64,000 nucleotides of DNA from Pseudoalteromonas marina (lineage in GTDB: Bacteria; Pseudomonadota; Gammaproteobacteria; Enterobacterales; Alteromonadaceae): assembly GCF_000238335.3 (NCBI RefSeq), contig NZ_AHCB03000005.1, forward strand, positions 930,001-994,000, read 5' to 3'. Every line of letters starts with the position of its first letter. The stretch's first letter is position 1. Of this stretch, positions 16,962 through 26,167 are shown one piece after another. Below the pieces are notes generated by a model, which was not told the origin of the DNA, did no database searches, and was given only the letters and a program-made list of their open reading frames with translations. Position numbers and translations under genes: made by a program.

Positions 16962-17015
16962 ATGGCACAGAGCCGTCCGTTGGCTCTAACTCATTTCTGT
17001 CCAAAAACGAGTTTA
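16962..17015. repeat. dispersed repeat, copy 2
   Basis: Bases 16962-17003 match 43765-43806 at 39 of 42 positions and include the hairpin AGAGCC/GGCTCT. Bases 16987-17015 match 2235-2263 at 26 of 29. The two matching portions overlap, so this copy links the other two. Confidence 0.65.
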
Positions 17016-17093
17016 CCCGACCCTCCGCTTTTCGCTCAAATAAGACCCCGAAAAATGGCTCATATAGCTATCTAGGCCAACGCTTTCAAAAAC

Positions 17094-17191
17094 AGAAGTA
17101 TATTTCCGATAACTACCTTTGAATTCCTATAAACGGAAGTTTGCTTCCGAAATATAGCAATATTGGGTTAGAAACCGGAAGTTTACTTCCG
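17094..17191. repeat. three ~42-bp-spaced inverted repeats of the GGAAGT type
   Basis: Copies lie at about 17094-17108 (decayed, AGAAGTATATTTCCG), 17134-17149 (CGGAAGTTTGCTTCCG) and 17176-17191 (CGGAAGTTTACTTCCG), roughly 42 bp apart. A partial AAACCGG follows at 17211. Each can form a 6-bp hairpin. The last is followed by TTTTGT on the plus strand, so terminator activity for the ltaS-like gene is possible; the regular spacing also allows a protein-binding array. Confidence 0.5.
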
Positions 17192-17279
17192 TTTTGTACT
17201 TTAAGTTTATAAACCGGTGTTTAATGAAAGCTGGGAAGTCTAGAGGTACAAGCAAACATTGGGTTATTAAATTTAATAA

Positions 17280-18677
17280 TTAGCTTTTAGCTAAATTTAG
17301 AAAAACTTTAAAGCTGGTAGTTTGATTATTTGAACTGACCTCTATATTTCCACCGTTTGCTTGCGCTAGAGCTTTAACTATTGCAAGCCCTAAACCAGCT
17401 CCATCGCTGTGTCGTTGGCGCGATTTATCGGGTCGATAAAAGCGGTCAAATAAATAAGGTAAATGCTCAGAAGGTATTCTCTCCCCAGTATTAATCACTG
17501 AAATACATATTTTATCAGCGGTAAATATTTCACTATTTACTGTGATTGATGAGCCTTTTGGGGCATACCTTATTGCATTGGATAGGAGGTTTGATAATAA
17601 TTGGCGAAAGTGTAATTTGTCACAATAAAAACAAAGGTTTTGACCTTTTTTCTTAAATGTAATCAATGAGTCTTCAGCCAAAGCATCAAAGTACTCAAAT
17701 AATGCTTCAATTTCATCATGGCTTTTTAGAGTATTTTGAACGGGTTTAACCAGTCCATTCTGAGTTTTTGCAAGCCAAAGCATATCACTAACCATCTTAG
17801 TTAGTCGTTCCAGCTCTTCTAGATTAGAAAACAATAATTCTTGATACTCTAACAACTGTCTTTTTTTAGATAAACCAACCTGTGTTTGAGTGATTATATT
17901 TGTTAGTGGAGTACGTAACTCATGCGCAATATCACTAGAGAAATTTGATAAACGAATAAATTCACCTTGGAGCCTGTCGAGCATCGAGTTAAACGACTGC
18001 ACCATATTAACAAGCTCAATAGGCACTTTATTTTCATCAAGCCTTACATCCATCTTATTAGTTTGGATGTCATGCATTTTCTGACTCAAACCTCGTAAAG
18101 GGTTCAATCCTTGATGTATAGCAAACCAAGCCACCAATAAAATGAGTACCGCAGAGCCAAACATAATAGCCCAAAGACTTTGTTGAAATTGATTGAGAAA
18201 GTGTAAATGAAAGCTCATGTCTATCGCTGTAGTAATTTTGTATTGCTGTTGCTCAGTACTTAAATTACTCACCAGAGCTCGGTAGGTGTGGGTATCATTT
18301 TGCCATGAGGTAATGTTGTTACGGTTAAAGCCAGTTGAAACCTTAGCACTCATTACAAAATCACTAAAATCTCGTTCAGAGCTTTGAAAAATGAGATCTC
18401 CTTTTGCGGTATTTACCTGATAGTAAACACCGTGATGACCCGCTACAGCGTTAGATAATTCATTTTTAAATTTCAGGTTTGATTTATAGTGTTGTCTTAA
18501 AACTAATTCAATAGATTGATTAATAACATGCAGTTCACTACTATCTTGCTGGAAAAAATGATGTTTTATCGAACTATTTATTAAGGTGGCAACTAAAGTT
18601 AAGCACGCAATAACGGTTACAGCCACAAACAACACAACACGCATCGTAAGTGATAAAGGCCGTGACTTAATAGCCAT
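17280..18677 (-). CDS. heavy-metal (copper) sensor histidine kinase, CusS-like
   Basis: 465 aa from the ATG at 18677; a TTG three codons upstream also fits. Membrane segments lie near residues 12-35 and 165-190, with a periplasmic sensor domain between them, then a HAMP region ([19 protein letters not shown], seen as [11 protein letters not shown]). The H-box is [17 protein letters not shown], the N-box [14 protein letters not shown] and the G2 box [18 protein letters not shown]. Length and order match CusS/CopS kinases. It overlaps its regulator gene by 11 bp. Divergent from copABCD, which it probably controls in response to periplasmic copper. Confidence 0.88.
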   Translation of the reverse strand: MAIKSRPLSLTMRVVLFVAVTVIACLTLVATLINSSIKHHFFQQDSSELHVINQSIELVLRQHYKSNLKFKNELSNAVAGHHGVYYQVNTAKGDLIFQSSERDFSDFVMSAKVSTGFNRNNITSWQNDTHTYRALVSNLSTEQQQYKITTAIDMSFHLHFLNQFQQSLWAIMFGSAVLILLVAWFAIHQGLNPLRGLSQKMHDIQTNKMDVRLDENKVPIELVNMVQSFNSMLDRLQGEFIRLSNFSSDIAHELRTPLTNIITQTQVGLSKKRQLLEYQELLFSNLEELERLTKMVSDMLWLAKTQNGLVKPVQNTLKSHDEIEALFEYFDALAEDSLITFKKKGQNLCFYCDKLHFRQLLSNLLSNAIRYAPKGSSITVNSEIFTADKICISVINTGERIPSEHLPYLFDRFYRPDKSRQRHSDGAGLGLAIVKALAQANGGNIEVSSNNQTTSFKVFLNLAKS

Positions 18678-19353
18678 CAGTTTCAACCTCTAATTTATAG
18701 CCCATACCGCGAACTGTATGAATTAATTTAATAGTAAAGTCATCATCAACTTTTGCTCTTAGCCTACGAATGGCAACATCAATCACATTGGTGTCGCTAT
18801 CAAAATTCATATCCCATACTTGAGAAGCAATTAACGAACGTGGCAGTACTTCACCTTCGCGCCGTAACAATAGTTCAAGTAAGCTAAACTCTTTATTACT
18901 CAATAAAATACGCTTGCCTGCACGTTGTATTTTTCGCTTTGGAATATCCATTTCTAAATCAGCAACGATCAGTATATCGTCAACTGTTTGTACTGCACCA
19001 CGGCGAATAAGAGTGCGTACTCTTGCTAAAACTTCAGCAAAAGCAAAAGGCTTTATTAAATAGTCATCAGCACCAAGTTCGAGCCCCTTTACTCTATCGT
19101 CTATGCTATCGCGAGCAGATAAAAATAGTACTGGGGTTTTGTTATCTGCTTCACGTAGCGACTGTAAAATTTTCCAACCGGATACGTCAGGTAACATGAC
19201 ATCAAGTATTATTACATCAAATAATTCGGTCATTGCTAGGTGATGACCGTCAAGACCATTGCGCGCCAAAGAAACCTGAAAACCAGCTTCACTTAGTCCC
19301 TGTTTTAAATAATCTCCCGTTTTTGCTTCATCTTCAACAACTAATAAGCGCAT
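18667..19353 (-). CDS. heavy-metal response regulator, CusR/CopR-like
   Basis: 228 aa. Receiver domain: [16 protein letters not shown] with the acidic pocket, [15 protein letters not shown] with phospho-Asp 51, and [13 protein letters not shown] with the conserved Lys. The winged-helix domain has the strongly conserved CusR-type elements [17 protein letters not shown] and [13 protein letters not shown], ending in [11 protein letters not shown]. Transcribed away from copA; the 166-bp divergent region contains a nested palindrome centred at 19441 that is the likely binding site. Confidence 0.92.
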   Translation of the reverse strand: MRLLVVEDEAKTGDYLKQGLSEAGFQVSLARNGLDGHHLAMTELFDVIILDVMLPDVSGWKILQSLREADNKTPVLFLSARDSIDDRVKGLELGADDYLIKPFAFAEVLARVRTLIRRGAVQTVDDILIVADLEMDIPKRKIQRAGKRILLSNKEFSLLELLLRREGEVLPRSLIASQVWDMNFDSDTNVIDVAIRRLRAKVDDDFTIKLIHTVRGMGYKLEVETDGY

Positions 19354-19418
19354 ACAATTCCTTCATTAAAGTCCTAACAACTACCTCTGCAAATATTATG
19401 CAGTATCTGTCACTACAG

Positions 19419-19464
19419 CAACATGACACCAAGATTACAACTTTGTAATGTTCGCGTCATGTTG
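19419..19464. promoter_or_regulatory. nested palindrome between copRS and copABCD (probable CusR/CopR box)
   Basis: The inner 16-bp near-palindrome ATTACAACTTTGTAAT (19434-19449) resembles known CopR/CusR boxes. It is framed on the same centre by perfect 9-bp arms CAACATGAC (19419-19427) and GTCATGTTG (19456-19464). The symmetric site could serve both divergent promoters. Confidence 0.65.
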
Positions 19465-19519
19465 AAGACAGGTCTATTTTCTATACTCAATACATATTCT
19501 GCTATGAAGGAGTAAGGAA

Positions 19520-21343
19520 ATGGGGTTTAAAAAGTCATCACAACAGGTTAGCACACCACGAAGACGATTTGTTCAAGGCTTAATTGCAGGAGGTGTACTT
19601 GCTGCTTTTCCGAGTGTATTACATGCTGCATCATCTTTAGTAGCAGGAACAATAACAGGCACTGTGCCCGAACTTAGCGGCGAAGTAATTGATCTGGTTA
19701 TAGATGAATCGCCGGTTAACTTTACTGGCGTAGTACGTATGGCGACAACTATCAATGGATCTATACCCGCTCCTACCTTGCGCCTCAAAGAAGGCGATGA
19801 CGTTACTATTAGAGTAACAAATAAGTTATCAGTACCGAGTTCAATTCATTGGCATGGCATTATTTTACCGTATCAAATGGATGGCGTACCTGGTATCAGT
19901 TTTAAAGGCATTATGCCTGGCGAAACCTTTGTTTATAAATTTAAATTACAACAAAGCGGTACATATTGGTATCACTCACATAGTGGCTTTCAAGAAATGA
20001 CTGGCATGTACGGTGCATTAATTATTGAACCGCGAGAAAAAGATATTATTAGTGCAGATAACGAGCATGTTATTCAATTATCTGATTGGACTGATGATGA
20101 CCCAATGGCGCTGTTCCGCAAATTAAAAATACAGAGTGATGTATTTAACTTCAATCAGCCCACTGTTCCAGAATTTTTTGATGACGTTTCAAATAGCGGT
20201 GTTTCGAATGCTTTGCAACGCCGCAAAATGTGGAATCAAATGAGAATGAATCCTACAGATTTAGCTGATTTATCTGCATCAGCAATGACTTTTTTAATGA
20301 ACGGTAGTACTCCAATGGCAAACTGGCGTGGATTATTTAAAGTCGGTGAAAAGCTTAGGTTAAGGTTTATTAATGGCTCTAGTAATAGCTTTTTTGACGT
20401 GCGTATCCCCGAGTTAAAACTAACGGTTGTACAAGCAGATGGGCAAAACGTTGAACCAGTGACAGTTGATGAATTTAGATTCGGCCCTGGTGAAACCTAC
20501 GACGTAATTGTTGAGCCTAAAAATGATGCCTATACGATTTTTGCTCAAAGTATGGATCGCTCTGGTTACGCAAAAGGAACTTTATCAAGCTCGCCTAATA
20601 TTGATGCGCCAGTACCTGCACTTGACCCTGTTGAATGGTTAACGATGACCGATATGATGGGCAATATGACCCACGGCGGTGAGCACTCTGCAATGGCTGG
20701 TATGGCAGGCATGTCAGGTATGAACTCTAAAGAAATGGATCATAGCGCTATGGGCCACGGTGCAATGGCGATGGATCATAGCAAACATGGTATGTCTGAA
20801 AACCCATTAGCGGTTGCCAGCTCTAAAGTGCGTCATGCAAAAACGGAGTATGGAGCTTCAGTTGATATGCGCGTTGATATGCCTAGAACAAATCTTGATG
20901 ATCCTGGTATTGGTTTACGTAAAAATGGTCGTCGTGTTTTAACACTTGCAGATTTACACTCACTTGAAGGGATCACTAACCAGCAAGAGCCAGAAGCTGA
21001 AATTGAGCTGCATTTAACCGGAAACATGGAGCGTTATAGCTGGTCATTTGATGGCTTAGAATTTGGTAAAAGCACGCCAGTGCATATGAAGCATAACCAA
21101 CGTTTAAGAGTTATTTTACAAAACGATACCATGATGACGCACCCTATGCATTTGCATGGTATGTGGAGTGATTTAGAAAACGAGCAAGGTGATGTGCAAG
21201 TGCGACGTCATACGATACCTGTTCAACCCGCACAAAGAATCAGCTTTTTAACCACCCCTCACGATGTAGGTCGCTGGGCTTGGCATTGCCATTTATTATT
21301 CCATATGGATGCCGGTATGTTTAGAGAGGTAGTCGTATCATGA
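19520..21343 (+). CDS. copA: periplasmic multicopper oxidase CopA
   Basis: 607 aa. A twin-arginine signal (PRRRFVQGLIAGG) sends the folded enzyme to the periplasm. Cupredoxin copper ligands are clear: HWHGI and WYHSHS in the first domain, HPMHLHGMW and HCHLLFHMDAGM in the last. A Met/His-rich stretch at about residues 385-430 (GMAGMSGMNSKEMDH and repeats) is the copper-binding insert typical of PcoA/CopA. It oxidises Cu(I) and sequesters copper. First gene of copABCD; its stop overlaps the copB start (ATGA). Expected to be induced by the divergent two-component system. Confidence 0.95.
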   Translation: MGFKKSSQQVSTPRRRFVQGLIAGGVLAAFPSVLHAASSLVAGTITGTVPELSGEVIDLVIDESPVNFTGVVRMATTINGSIPAPTLRLKEGDDVTIRVTNKLSVPSSIHWHGIILPYQMDGVPGISFKGIMPGETFVYKFKLQQSGTYWYHSHSGFQEMTGMYGALIIEPREKDIISADNEHVIQLSDWTDDDPMALFRKLKIQSDVFNFNQPTVPEFFDDVSNSGVSNALQRRKMWNQMRMNPTDLADLSASAMTFLMNGSTPMANWRGLFKVGEKLRLRFINGSSNSFFDVRIPELKLTVVQADGQNVEPVTVDEFRFGPGETYDVIVEPKNDAYTIFAQSMDRSGYAKGTLSSSPNIDAPVPALDPVEWLTMTDMMGNMTHGGEHSAMAGMAGMSGMNSKEMDHSAMGHGAMAMDHSKHGMSENPLAVASSKVRHAKTEYGASVDMRVDMPRTNLDDPGIGLRKNGRRVLTLADLHSLEGITNQQEPEAEIELHLTGNMERYSWSFDGLEFGKSTPVHMKHNQRLRVILQNDTMMTHPMHLHGMWSDLENEQGDVQVRRHTIPVQPAQRISFLTTPHDVGRWAWHCHLLFHMDAGMFREVVVS

Positions 21344-22203
21344 AACAATTAAAACTATCTAAATCATTAGGTTTATTAATGTTAACAGGGGCTTCATTAA
21401 TTAGTTTCCCTTTATTAGCGCAAAGTGAAATGGCACAAATGAATAGCGCTAAGATGCAACCACAAGGAGGAAGTGCACCTAAAGATGCAAGAGACCCCCA
21501 TGCTTACTCTGCGGGAACAACTTTAACAGAAGGCCCATATGCGCTTGAGGGCAATGAGCGATTAACACTCGCTGATGAGCATCCATTTTACGCATTACTA
21601 GGCGATCGTCTTGAATATAACGAGCAAGCAAACGCAGGTGTATTTGACTTACAAGCATGGTACGGCACTACCTTTGATCGATTGGTAATTAAAACCGAGG
21701 GTGATTTCAGCGAAGGAAGTATTGAAGAAAACCAAACCGATATTTTATGGGGTCACGCCGTATCAGCATATTGGGATACTCAAGCAGGTGTTCGTCTTGA
21801 TTACAATAAAGAAGGTGAAAATCGGCAATGGTTGGCTTTTGGCTTACAAGGTTTAGCCCCTTATTGGTTTGAACTTGATATGACAGCATACGTAGGTGAG
21901 CGAGGCAATACCGCATTTACGTTAGAGGCAGAGTACGAACTATTACTCACGCAAAAGCTAATTATACAACCGCGAGCCGAAATTACACTTTATGGCAAAA
22001 ACGATAAACAAAACGAACTTGGAAGTGGCCTATCAAGCAGCGCGATTGGCTTTAGGGTTCGTTATGAATTTACACGCCAGTTTGCGCCCTATATTGGCGT
22101 TGAATGGAGCAATAAATTTGGCAATACCGCCGACTATGCCACATCAAGTGGACAAAGTAGCAACAACACCGCATTTGTTACGGGTATTAAATTTTGGTTT
22201 TAA
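21340..22203 (+). CDS. copB: copper resistance outer-membrane protein CopB
   Basis: 287 aa with a signal peptide (cut near LLAQ-SEM). A Met-containing linker (MAQMNSAKMQP) is shorter than in Pseudomonas CopB. The CopB barrel follows, with family landmarks GDRLEYNEQANAGVFDLQAWYGTTFDRL, SAYWDTQAGVRLDYN and ending in aromatic strands (TGIKFWF). It is an outer-membrane copper-binding partner of CopA. Translationally coupled to copA. Confidence 0.93.
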   Translation: MKQLKLSKSLGLLMLTGASLISFPLLAQSEMAQMNSAKMQPQGGSAPKDARDPHAYSAGTTLTEGPYALEGNERLTLADEHPFYALLGDRLEYNEQANAGVFDLQAWYGTTFDRLVIKTEGDFSEGSIEENQTDILWGHAVSAYWDTQAGVRLDYNKEGENRQWLAFGLQGLAPYWFELDMTAYVGERGNTAFTLEAEYELLLTQKLIIQPRAEITLYGKNDKQNELGSGLSSSAIGFRVRYEFTRQFAPYIGVEWSNKFGNTADYATSSGQSSNNTAFVTGIKFWF

Positions 22204-22225
22204 TCATTTTAAATAAGAGGTAATT

Positions 22226-22633
22226 ATGAAGTTTTTTAATTCTGCAGTAGCTATTTTAGGTTTAGTACTTACATTTTCCGCATCAGCGCATATATCACTC
22301 AAGCAATCAACACCTGCGCAAGAAGCCATGTTAATGAAAAGCCCAGAGCAACTTTCGTTAACTTTTGGTGGTGAAGTAAGGCTAGCAAAAGTCATCATCA
22401 AAGATGAAAAAAATAAATCAATAAACTTTGATTTCAAACCAAGCTCTACCCCAAGCACAGACTTTAGTTGGTCATTGCCGAGCTTAGTCCAAGGCACTTA
22501 CACGGTTAAATGGACAGCACTGGGTGGTGATGGACATAAAATGACCGACACGTTTAGATTTATGGTACACAAAAGTGAATCGCATAAGATGATGCAAGAA
22601 CAATCTAATACCCACAGCAAACATAATCATTAA
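22226..22633 (+). CDS. copC: periplasmic copper-binding protein CopC
   Basis: 135 aa. A signal peptide ends near SASA-HISLKQSTPA, which leaves the conserved N-terminal His as a Cu(II) ligand. The beta-sandwich has the family pattern PEQLSLTFGGEVRLAKVIIKD and GTYTVKWTALGGDGHKMTDTFRFMV, including the second His ligand region. A His-rich tail (SESHKMMQEQSNTHSKHNH) adds metal-binding capacity. It hands copper to CopD, encoded 12 bp downstream. Confidence 0.93.
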   Translation: MKFFNSAVAILGLVLTFSASAHISLKQSTPAQEAMLMKSPEQLSLTFGGEVRLAKVIIKDEKNKSINFDFKPSSTPSTDFSWSLPSLVQGTYTVKWTALGGDGHKMTDTFRFMVHKSESHKMMQEQSNTHSKHNH

Positions 22634-22644
22634 GTAGCAACATA

Positions 22645-23553
22645 ATGCAATTAAGTGAATGGTCAGTACTCTTACTATTATTAAAACTAGCAAGCTATAT
22701 CGCAATTGCAGGGCTTGCGGGCACTTTATTAATGCGCTTTATGTGTGGCAACAGCAATGTTGCAGGGCATCACTTAATTAGCTTTTATCAGTTCTTAAAA
22801 CGTTGGCAAATTACGTGTGTAGTTACAGGTAGTATTGCTGCACTTTTACAAGTACCAATAGAAGCTGGAGCAATGGCTGAATCAGGCTTTATGGGAATGT
22901 TTGACCCCTTTATGCTTGAAATTGTTTGGCAATCAGTCATAGGTGACCAAGCAACGTTTAGAATACCAGCGCTCATTATTGCTCTAATTAGCGCATGTAT
23001 GTGGAGTGTGGAATCAGATGATAACGTAGCAGGTTATAAAAACGTTGCCGTTATACTAATCATGCTTGGGTTTATCGCTTATAGCTTCACTTTTACTGGG
23101 CACAGTGCAAATGAAAATGGGTTAGTGAAAAGTATTTTAACCTTTCACCTTATTGCCATTGCGAGCTGGTTAGGGTCATTGTGGCCGCTTTACAAAAGCT
23201 GCACTTTACTACCTACCAGTGAAGTAAAGCGGTTAATGCATTACTTTGGTCAACTCGCTATTGTTATTGTATTTGTACTACTTATTTCGGGCTTAACTCT
23301 GCTCCTGCAGTACCTAGAGTCATTTTCTGCATTGTTTACATCAAATTATGGGCAACTAATTTTATTAAAGCTGTTACTCGTCAGCGCGATGCTGTTACTA
23401 GGTGCATGGCATAAGCTTTTTTTAGTCCCGCAAATCACTCAACAACACCATATAAGTATATTAAAACGCTCGATTACTGTTGAAATAGTAATTGCCCTGT
23501 TTGTACTTATTACAACAAGTGTATTTACCACACTTGTTGGTCCGCCTATTTAA
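22645..23553 (+). CDS. copD: inner-membrane copper protein CopD
   Basis: 302 aa with about eight membrane helices. Family features include the early LLLLKLASYIAIAGLAG segment, FTGHSANENG, LTFHLIAIASWLGSLWPL with its membrane His, and KLLLVSAMLLLGAWHKLFLVP. It works with CopC in moving copper across the inner membrane. It lies between copC and small accessory genes in the same orientation. Confidence 0.9.
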   Translation: MQLSEWSVLLLLLKLASYIAIAGLAGTLLMRFMCGNSNVAGHHLISFYQFLKRWQITCVVTGSIAALLQVPIEAGAMAESGFMGMFDPFMLEIVWQSVIGDQATFRIPALIIALISACMWSVESDDNVAGYKNVAVILIMLGFIAYSFTFTGHSANENGLVKSILTFHLIAIASWLGSLWPLYKSCTLLPTSEVKRLMHYFGQLAIVIVFVLLISGLTLLLQYLESFSALFTSNYGQLILLKLLLVSAMLLLGAWHKLFLVPQITQQHHISILKRSITVEIVIALFVLITTSVFTTLVGPPI

Positions 23554-23575
23554 CGATTAATAAAAAGGGAAACGT

Positions 23576-24064
23576 ATGTTAATTAAATCCTTTAATTTAA
23601 AAATTTTATTGCTACTAATTTTTAGCACTGTTAGTTCTTTTACTGTTAGTGCACATGACGATGAAAAATATTCAAAAAAAGGCAAGGCCTTTGTCAATGT
23701 TGATAGCGAGGCTGCAAAAACAGTCAGCCTATTTCATGCATATCTAAAACAAGGTAATCGCGAAGCTGCACGTAAATTACTGGCCGACGATGTCATCATT
23801 TTTGAAGGCGGAAGTGTTGAGCGTTCTGCAGATGAATACGCGAAACATCATATGATAGCGGATATGAAATTCTTAAGTGCTGTTAATAGTGAACTACTAG
23901 AGCATCAAGTTTACACAAATGGAGACATAGCTTACTCAATTTCAAGAAGTAAAACTCAAGGAAAGTACAAAGGAAAAGATATTAAGTCTATGGGAATGGA
24001 ATCAATCACATTAAAAAACACCGATACAGGTTGGAAAATCACTCATATTCACTGGTCTAATTAA
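23576..24064 (+). CDS. secreted NTF2/SnoaL-like (DUF4440-type) protein
   Basis: 162 aa with a signal peptide (to about VSA-HDD). The remaining ~120 residues fit an NTF2-like cone: VSLFHAYLKQGNREAARKLLADDVIIFEGG ... YSISRSKTQGKYKGKDIKSMGMESITLKNTDTGWKITHIHWS. Such proteins often accompany copper operons, but no catalytic role is established. It follows copD by 22 bp with AAGGG upstream and is probably cotranscribed. Confidence 0.78.
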   Translation: MLIKSFNLKILLLLIFSTVSSFTVSAHDDEKYSKKGKAFVNVDSEAAKTVSLFHAYLKQGNREAARKLLADDVIIFEGGSVERSADEYAKHHMIADMKFLSAVNSELLEHQVYTNGDIAYSISRSKTQGKYKGKDIKSMGMESITLKNTDTGWKITHIHWSN

Positions 24065-24074
24065 GGAGTTAACA

Positions 24075-24593
24075 ATGCGAGTAATCTACATTACCTCAGC
24101 GTTTTTTTTATCATTAACTATGTCATTTTCGGCAATGAGTATCGAAAAACAGCATAAAACATCAATAATCTATGAAAATTCAGAAAAACCTGAAATTGAG
24201 CTTACCGTTTATAAAAGTAAAAATTGTGGATGTTGTAATAAGTGGATTGCTCATTTGAGTGAAAACAATATTCAAACAAAAGCAATTAACGTTAATGACA
24301 TGGGGTCGATTAAATCTCAGTATCAAATAAAACCTAATATGCGCTCATGCCATACAGCCGTGTCAGCCGATGGATTTGTATTTGAAGGTCATGTTCCCGT
24401 TAAACATATAAAACAGTTTTTATCTGGGCAACACGCTCCGCACATTACAGGCTTAAGTGTACCAGCCATGCCTATTGGCACTCCCGGAATGGAAATGGAG
24501 GGTATATTTCACAAATATAATATTGAACTACTCACTGACAACTCAAATGAAGAAACCTACAGATACATAAGTAAATCCAGCGAGCAATTTTAG
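24075..24593 (+). CDS. DUF411 metal-binding protein
   Basis: 172 aa with a signal peptide of ~24 residues. The DUF411 signature is complete: YKSKNCGCCNKWIAHL with the CGCC cluster, RSCHTAVSADGFVFEGHVP, then GLSVPAMPIGTPGMEM. These are periplasmic copper- or metal-binding thioredoxin-like proteins found with cop genes. Good ribosome-binding site (AAGGAG); 10 bp after the NTF2-like gene. The C-terminal tail beyond PGMEMEG is longer than usual. Confidence 0.9.
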   Translation: MRVIYITSAFFLSLTMSFSAMSIEKQHKTSIIYENSEKPEIELTVYKSKNCGCCNKWIAHLSENNIQTKAINVNDMGSIKSQYQIKPNMRSCHTAVSADGFVFEGHVPVKHIKQFLSGQHAPHITGLSVPAMPIGTPGMEMEGIFHKYNIELLTDNSNEETYRYISKSSEQF

Positions 24594-24632
24594 CCTAACG
24601 GCATAATTTTTGATTTAATTGTTAAATACCCA

Positions 24633-24678
24633 TTTTACACAACAGGAAACACTGATTTGTGAGCTTGATAGTGTAAAA
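24633..24678. promoter_or_regulatory. inverted repeat TTTTACAC/GTGTAAAA upstream of the DUF305 gene
   Basis: Perfect 8-bp arms at 24633-24640 and 24671-24678 lie in the 133-bp gap between the DUF411 and DUF305 genes. This may be an operator for a second promoter inside the copper cluster. The 30-bp spacing is long, so the call is tentative. Confidence 0.35.
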
Positions 24679-24726
24679 ATTACTCACATGTAAAAACAAA
24701 ATACAAAACTTTTAAGGAGCAATACA

Positions 24727-25239
24727 ATGTCACACTATTCAAAATTTTTTTTAATGATAGCAACATCCACAATAACCATGTTTGTATTGATGTATTTGAA
24801 CACCTACCAACTTAGTCATGTTTATTTTAGTGAAACTCGTACTTATATGGCGCTTTATATGGGAGCCACGATGGCAGTGATAATGCTACTTTTCATGCTC
24901 AATATGTATAAAGATAAAAAGAAAAATATAACAGTACTCATTGCTAGTGTTGCCGTATTTGCAGGAAGTTTATTTTTAGTTCGCTCACAAGTGACTGTTG
25001 ATGATAGCTCATGGATGTCGGCGATGATCCCACATCATTCAATTGCCATACTCACCAGTGACAGGGCAAAAATCAAAGATAAACGCGTTCAAAAGCTTGC
25101 TACAAATATAATTGAAGCCCAAGAGCGAGAAATAAAAGAAATGCAATGGCTCCTAAAAGATATAGAGCAAAACGGCATTGCACAAACCAATGCTCAAGCA
25201 CAATTAAGAGCTGTTCCAGATTTCAATTCAAATAAATAA
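24727..25239 (+). CDS. DUF305 membrane protein
   Basis: 170 aa. Three N-terminal membrane helices (residues ~5-85) precede a DUF305 domain with the hallmark SSWMSAMIPHHSIAILTSDRAKI and EAQEREIKEMQWLLKDI. The MxPHH motif suggests metal binding. DUF305 proteins are common companions of copper resistance genes, but their role is unknown. It has AAGGAGC upstream and possibly its own promoter. Confidence 0.88.
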   Translation: MSHYSKFFLMIATSTITMFVLMYLNTYQLSHVYFSETRTYMALYMGATMAVIMLLFMLNMYKDKKKNITVLIASVAVFAGSLFLVRSQVTVDDSSWMSAMIPHHSIAILTSDRAKIKDKRVQKLATNIIEAQEREIKEMQWLLKDIEQNGIAQTNAQAQLRAVPDFNSNK

Positions 25240-25263
25240 ACCGCATAACATAAGGAGTAAAGC

Positions 25264-25995
25264 ATGAGTAAATCAGCCCAACTTTTTAGAATGGCAACAG
25301 ATGAGCATATTTGTCCGTTTGGTTTAAAATCAAAAGACCTACTAGAGCGAGAGGGATATACAGTTGATGATCAGCTTTTAACTTCTCGAGAGCAAACAGA
25401 TGAATTTAAAAAACAACACAGTGTAGAAACTACACCTCAAGCATTTATTGATAATAAACGTATAGGTGGCTACGACGATTTACGTGATTACTTTAATAAG
25501 CCACAAGCAGCCCAAGAAGGTACAACTTACACGCCCGTGATTGCGATTTTTTCGGTTAGTTTTTTGCTTAGTGTGGCATTTAGTTTTGCATCGGATAATA
25601 GCTTATTATCAATGCAAACCGCTGAACTGTTTGTAGCCCTAACAATGGCAGTGTTAGCAATACAAAAGCTTCAAGACTTATTTAGCTTTACTAATTCATT
25701 TATAACCTATGACTTAGTCGCTATGAAAGTAGTCAGGTACGCTTATGTCTACCCATTTTTAGAAGCATTTGTTGGCATTGGAATGATAGCCGGATTACCA
25801 GCCTATATTATTGCCCCTATTTCATTATTCATAGGTGGGGTTGGTGCTGTTTCAGTGATAAAAGCAGTCTATATAGATAAACGAGAGTTAAAATGTGCGT
25901 GTGTAGGCGGTGACAGTAACGTACCACTAGGGTTTATCTCTCTAACAGAAAACTTATTTATGATAGCTGCCGGTATTTGGATGTTTGTTAGGTAA
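25264..25995 (+). CDS. glutaredoxin-MauE fusion membrane protein
   Basis: 243 aa. Residues ~1-80 are glutaredoxin-like with a monothiol CPFG site and the cis-Pro/TTPQAFIDNKRIGGYDDL glutathione-binding segment. Residues ~95-243 form four or five membrane helices of the MauE/DoxX type, with a conserved CAC pair (KCACVGGDSNVPLGFISLTEN). This suggests transfer of reducing equivalents, perhaps to keep copper or periplasmic thiols reduced. It is the last gene of the copper cluster, 25 bp after the DUF305 gene. Confidence 0.82.
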   Translation: MSKSAQLFRMATDEHICPFGLKSKDLLEREGYTVDDQLLTSREQTDEFKKQHSVETTPQAFIDNKRIGGYDDLRDYFNKPQAAQEGTTYTPVIAIFSVSFLLSVAFSFASDNSLLSMQTAELFVALTMAVLAIQKLQDLFSFTNSFITYDLVAMKVVRYAYVYPFLEAFVGIGMIAGLPAYIIAPISLFIGGVGAVSVIKAVYIDKRELKCACVGGDSNVPLGFISLTENLFMIAAGIWMFVR

Positions 25996-26167
25996 ATAAC
26001 AGCTTTAATTTAAAAACATGATGATGTACTAGTGTGATTACCAAGGGATTATGTCGCTCTAATTACCGAGCGACTTTGTCGTAAATAGCATATCAGCTGT
26101 ACTAGCTCATATCAGATCTCACAGTTTAAGTGAATAAGTTTAGACTTCATCAGGCAGACTGCTATGA

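Larger units (their letters stand above)
16870..17279. other. intergenic region between envelope and copper modules
   Basis: This lies between the converging ltaS-like and sensor kinase genes. No gene is supported. It holds a dispersed repeat copy (16962-17015) and a cluster of three GGAAGT inverted repeats (17094-17191). Confidence 0.6.

Noticed and set aside
17094..17220. Regularly spaced repeats resembling a small CRISPR array
   Set aside because: The units are short palindromes with ~26-bp spacers, one is decayed, and no cas gene is present. Described as an inverted-repeat cluster instead.
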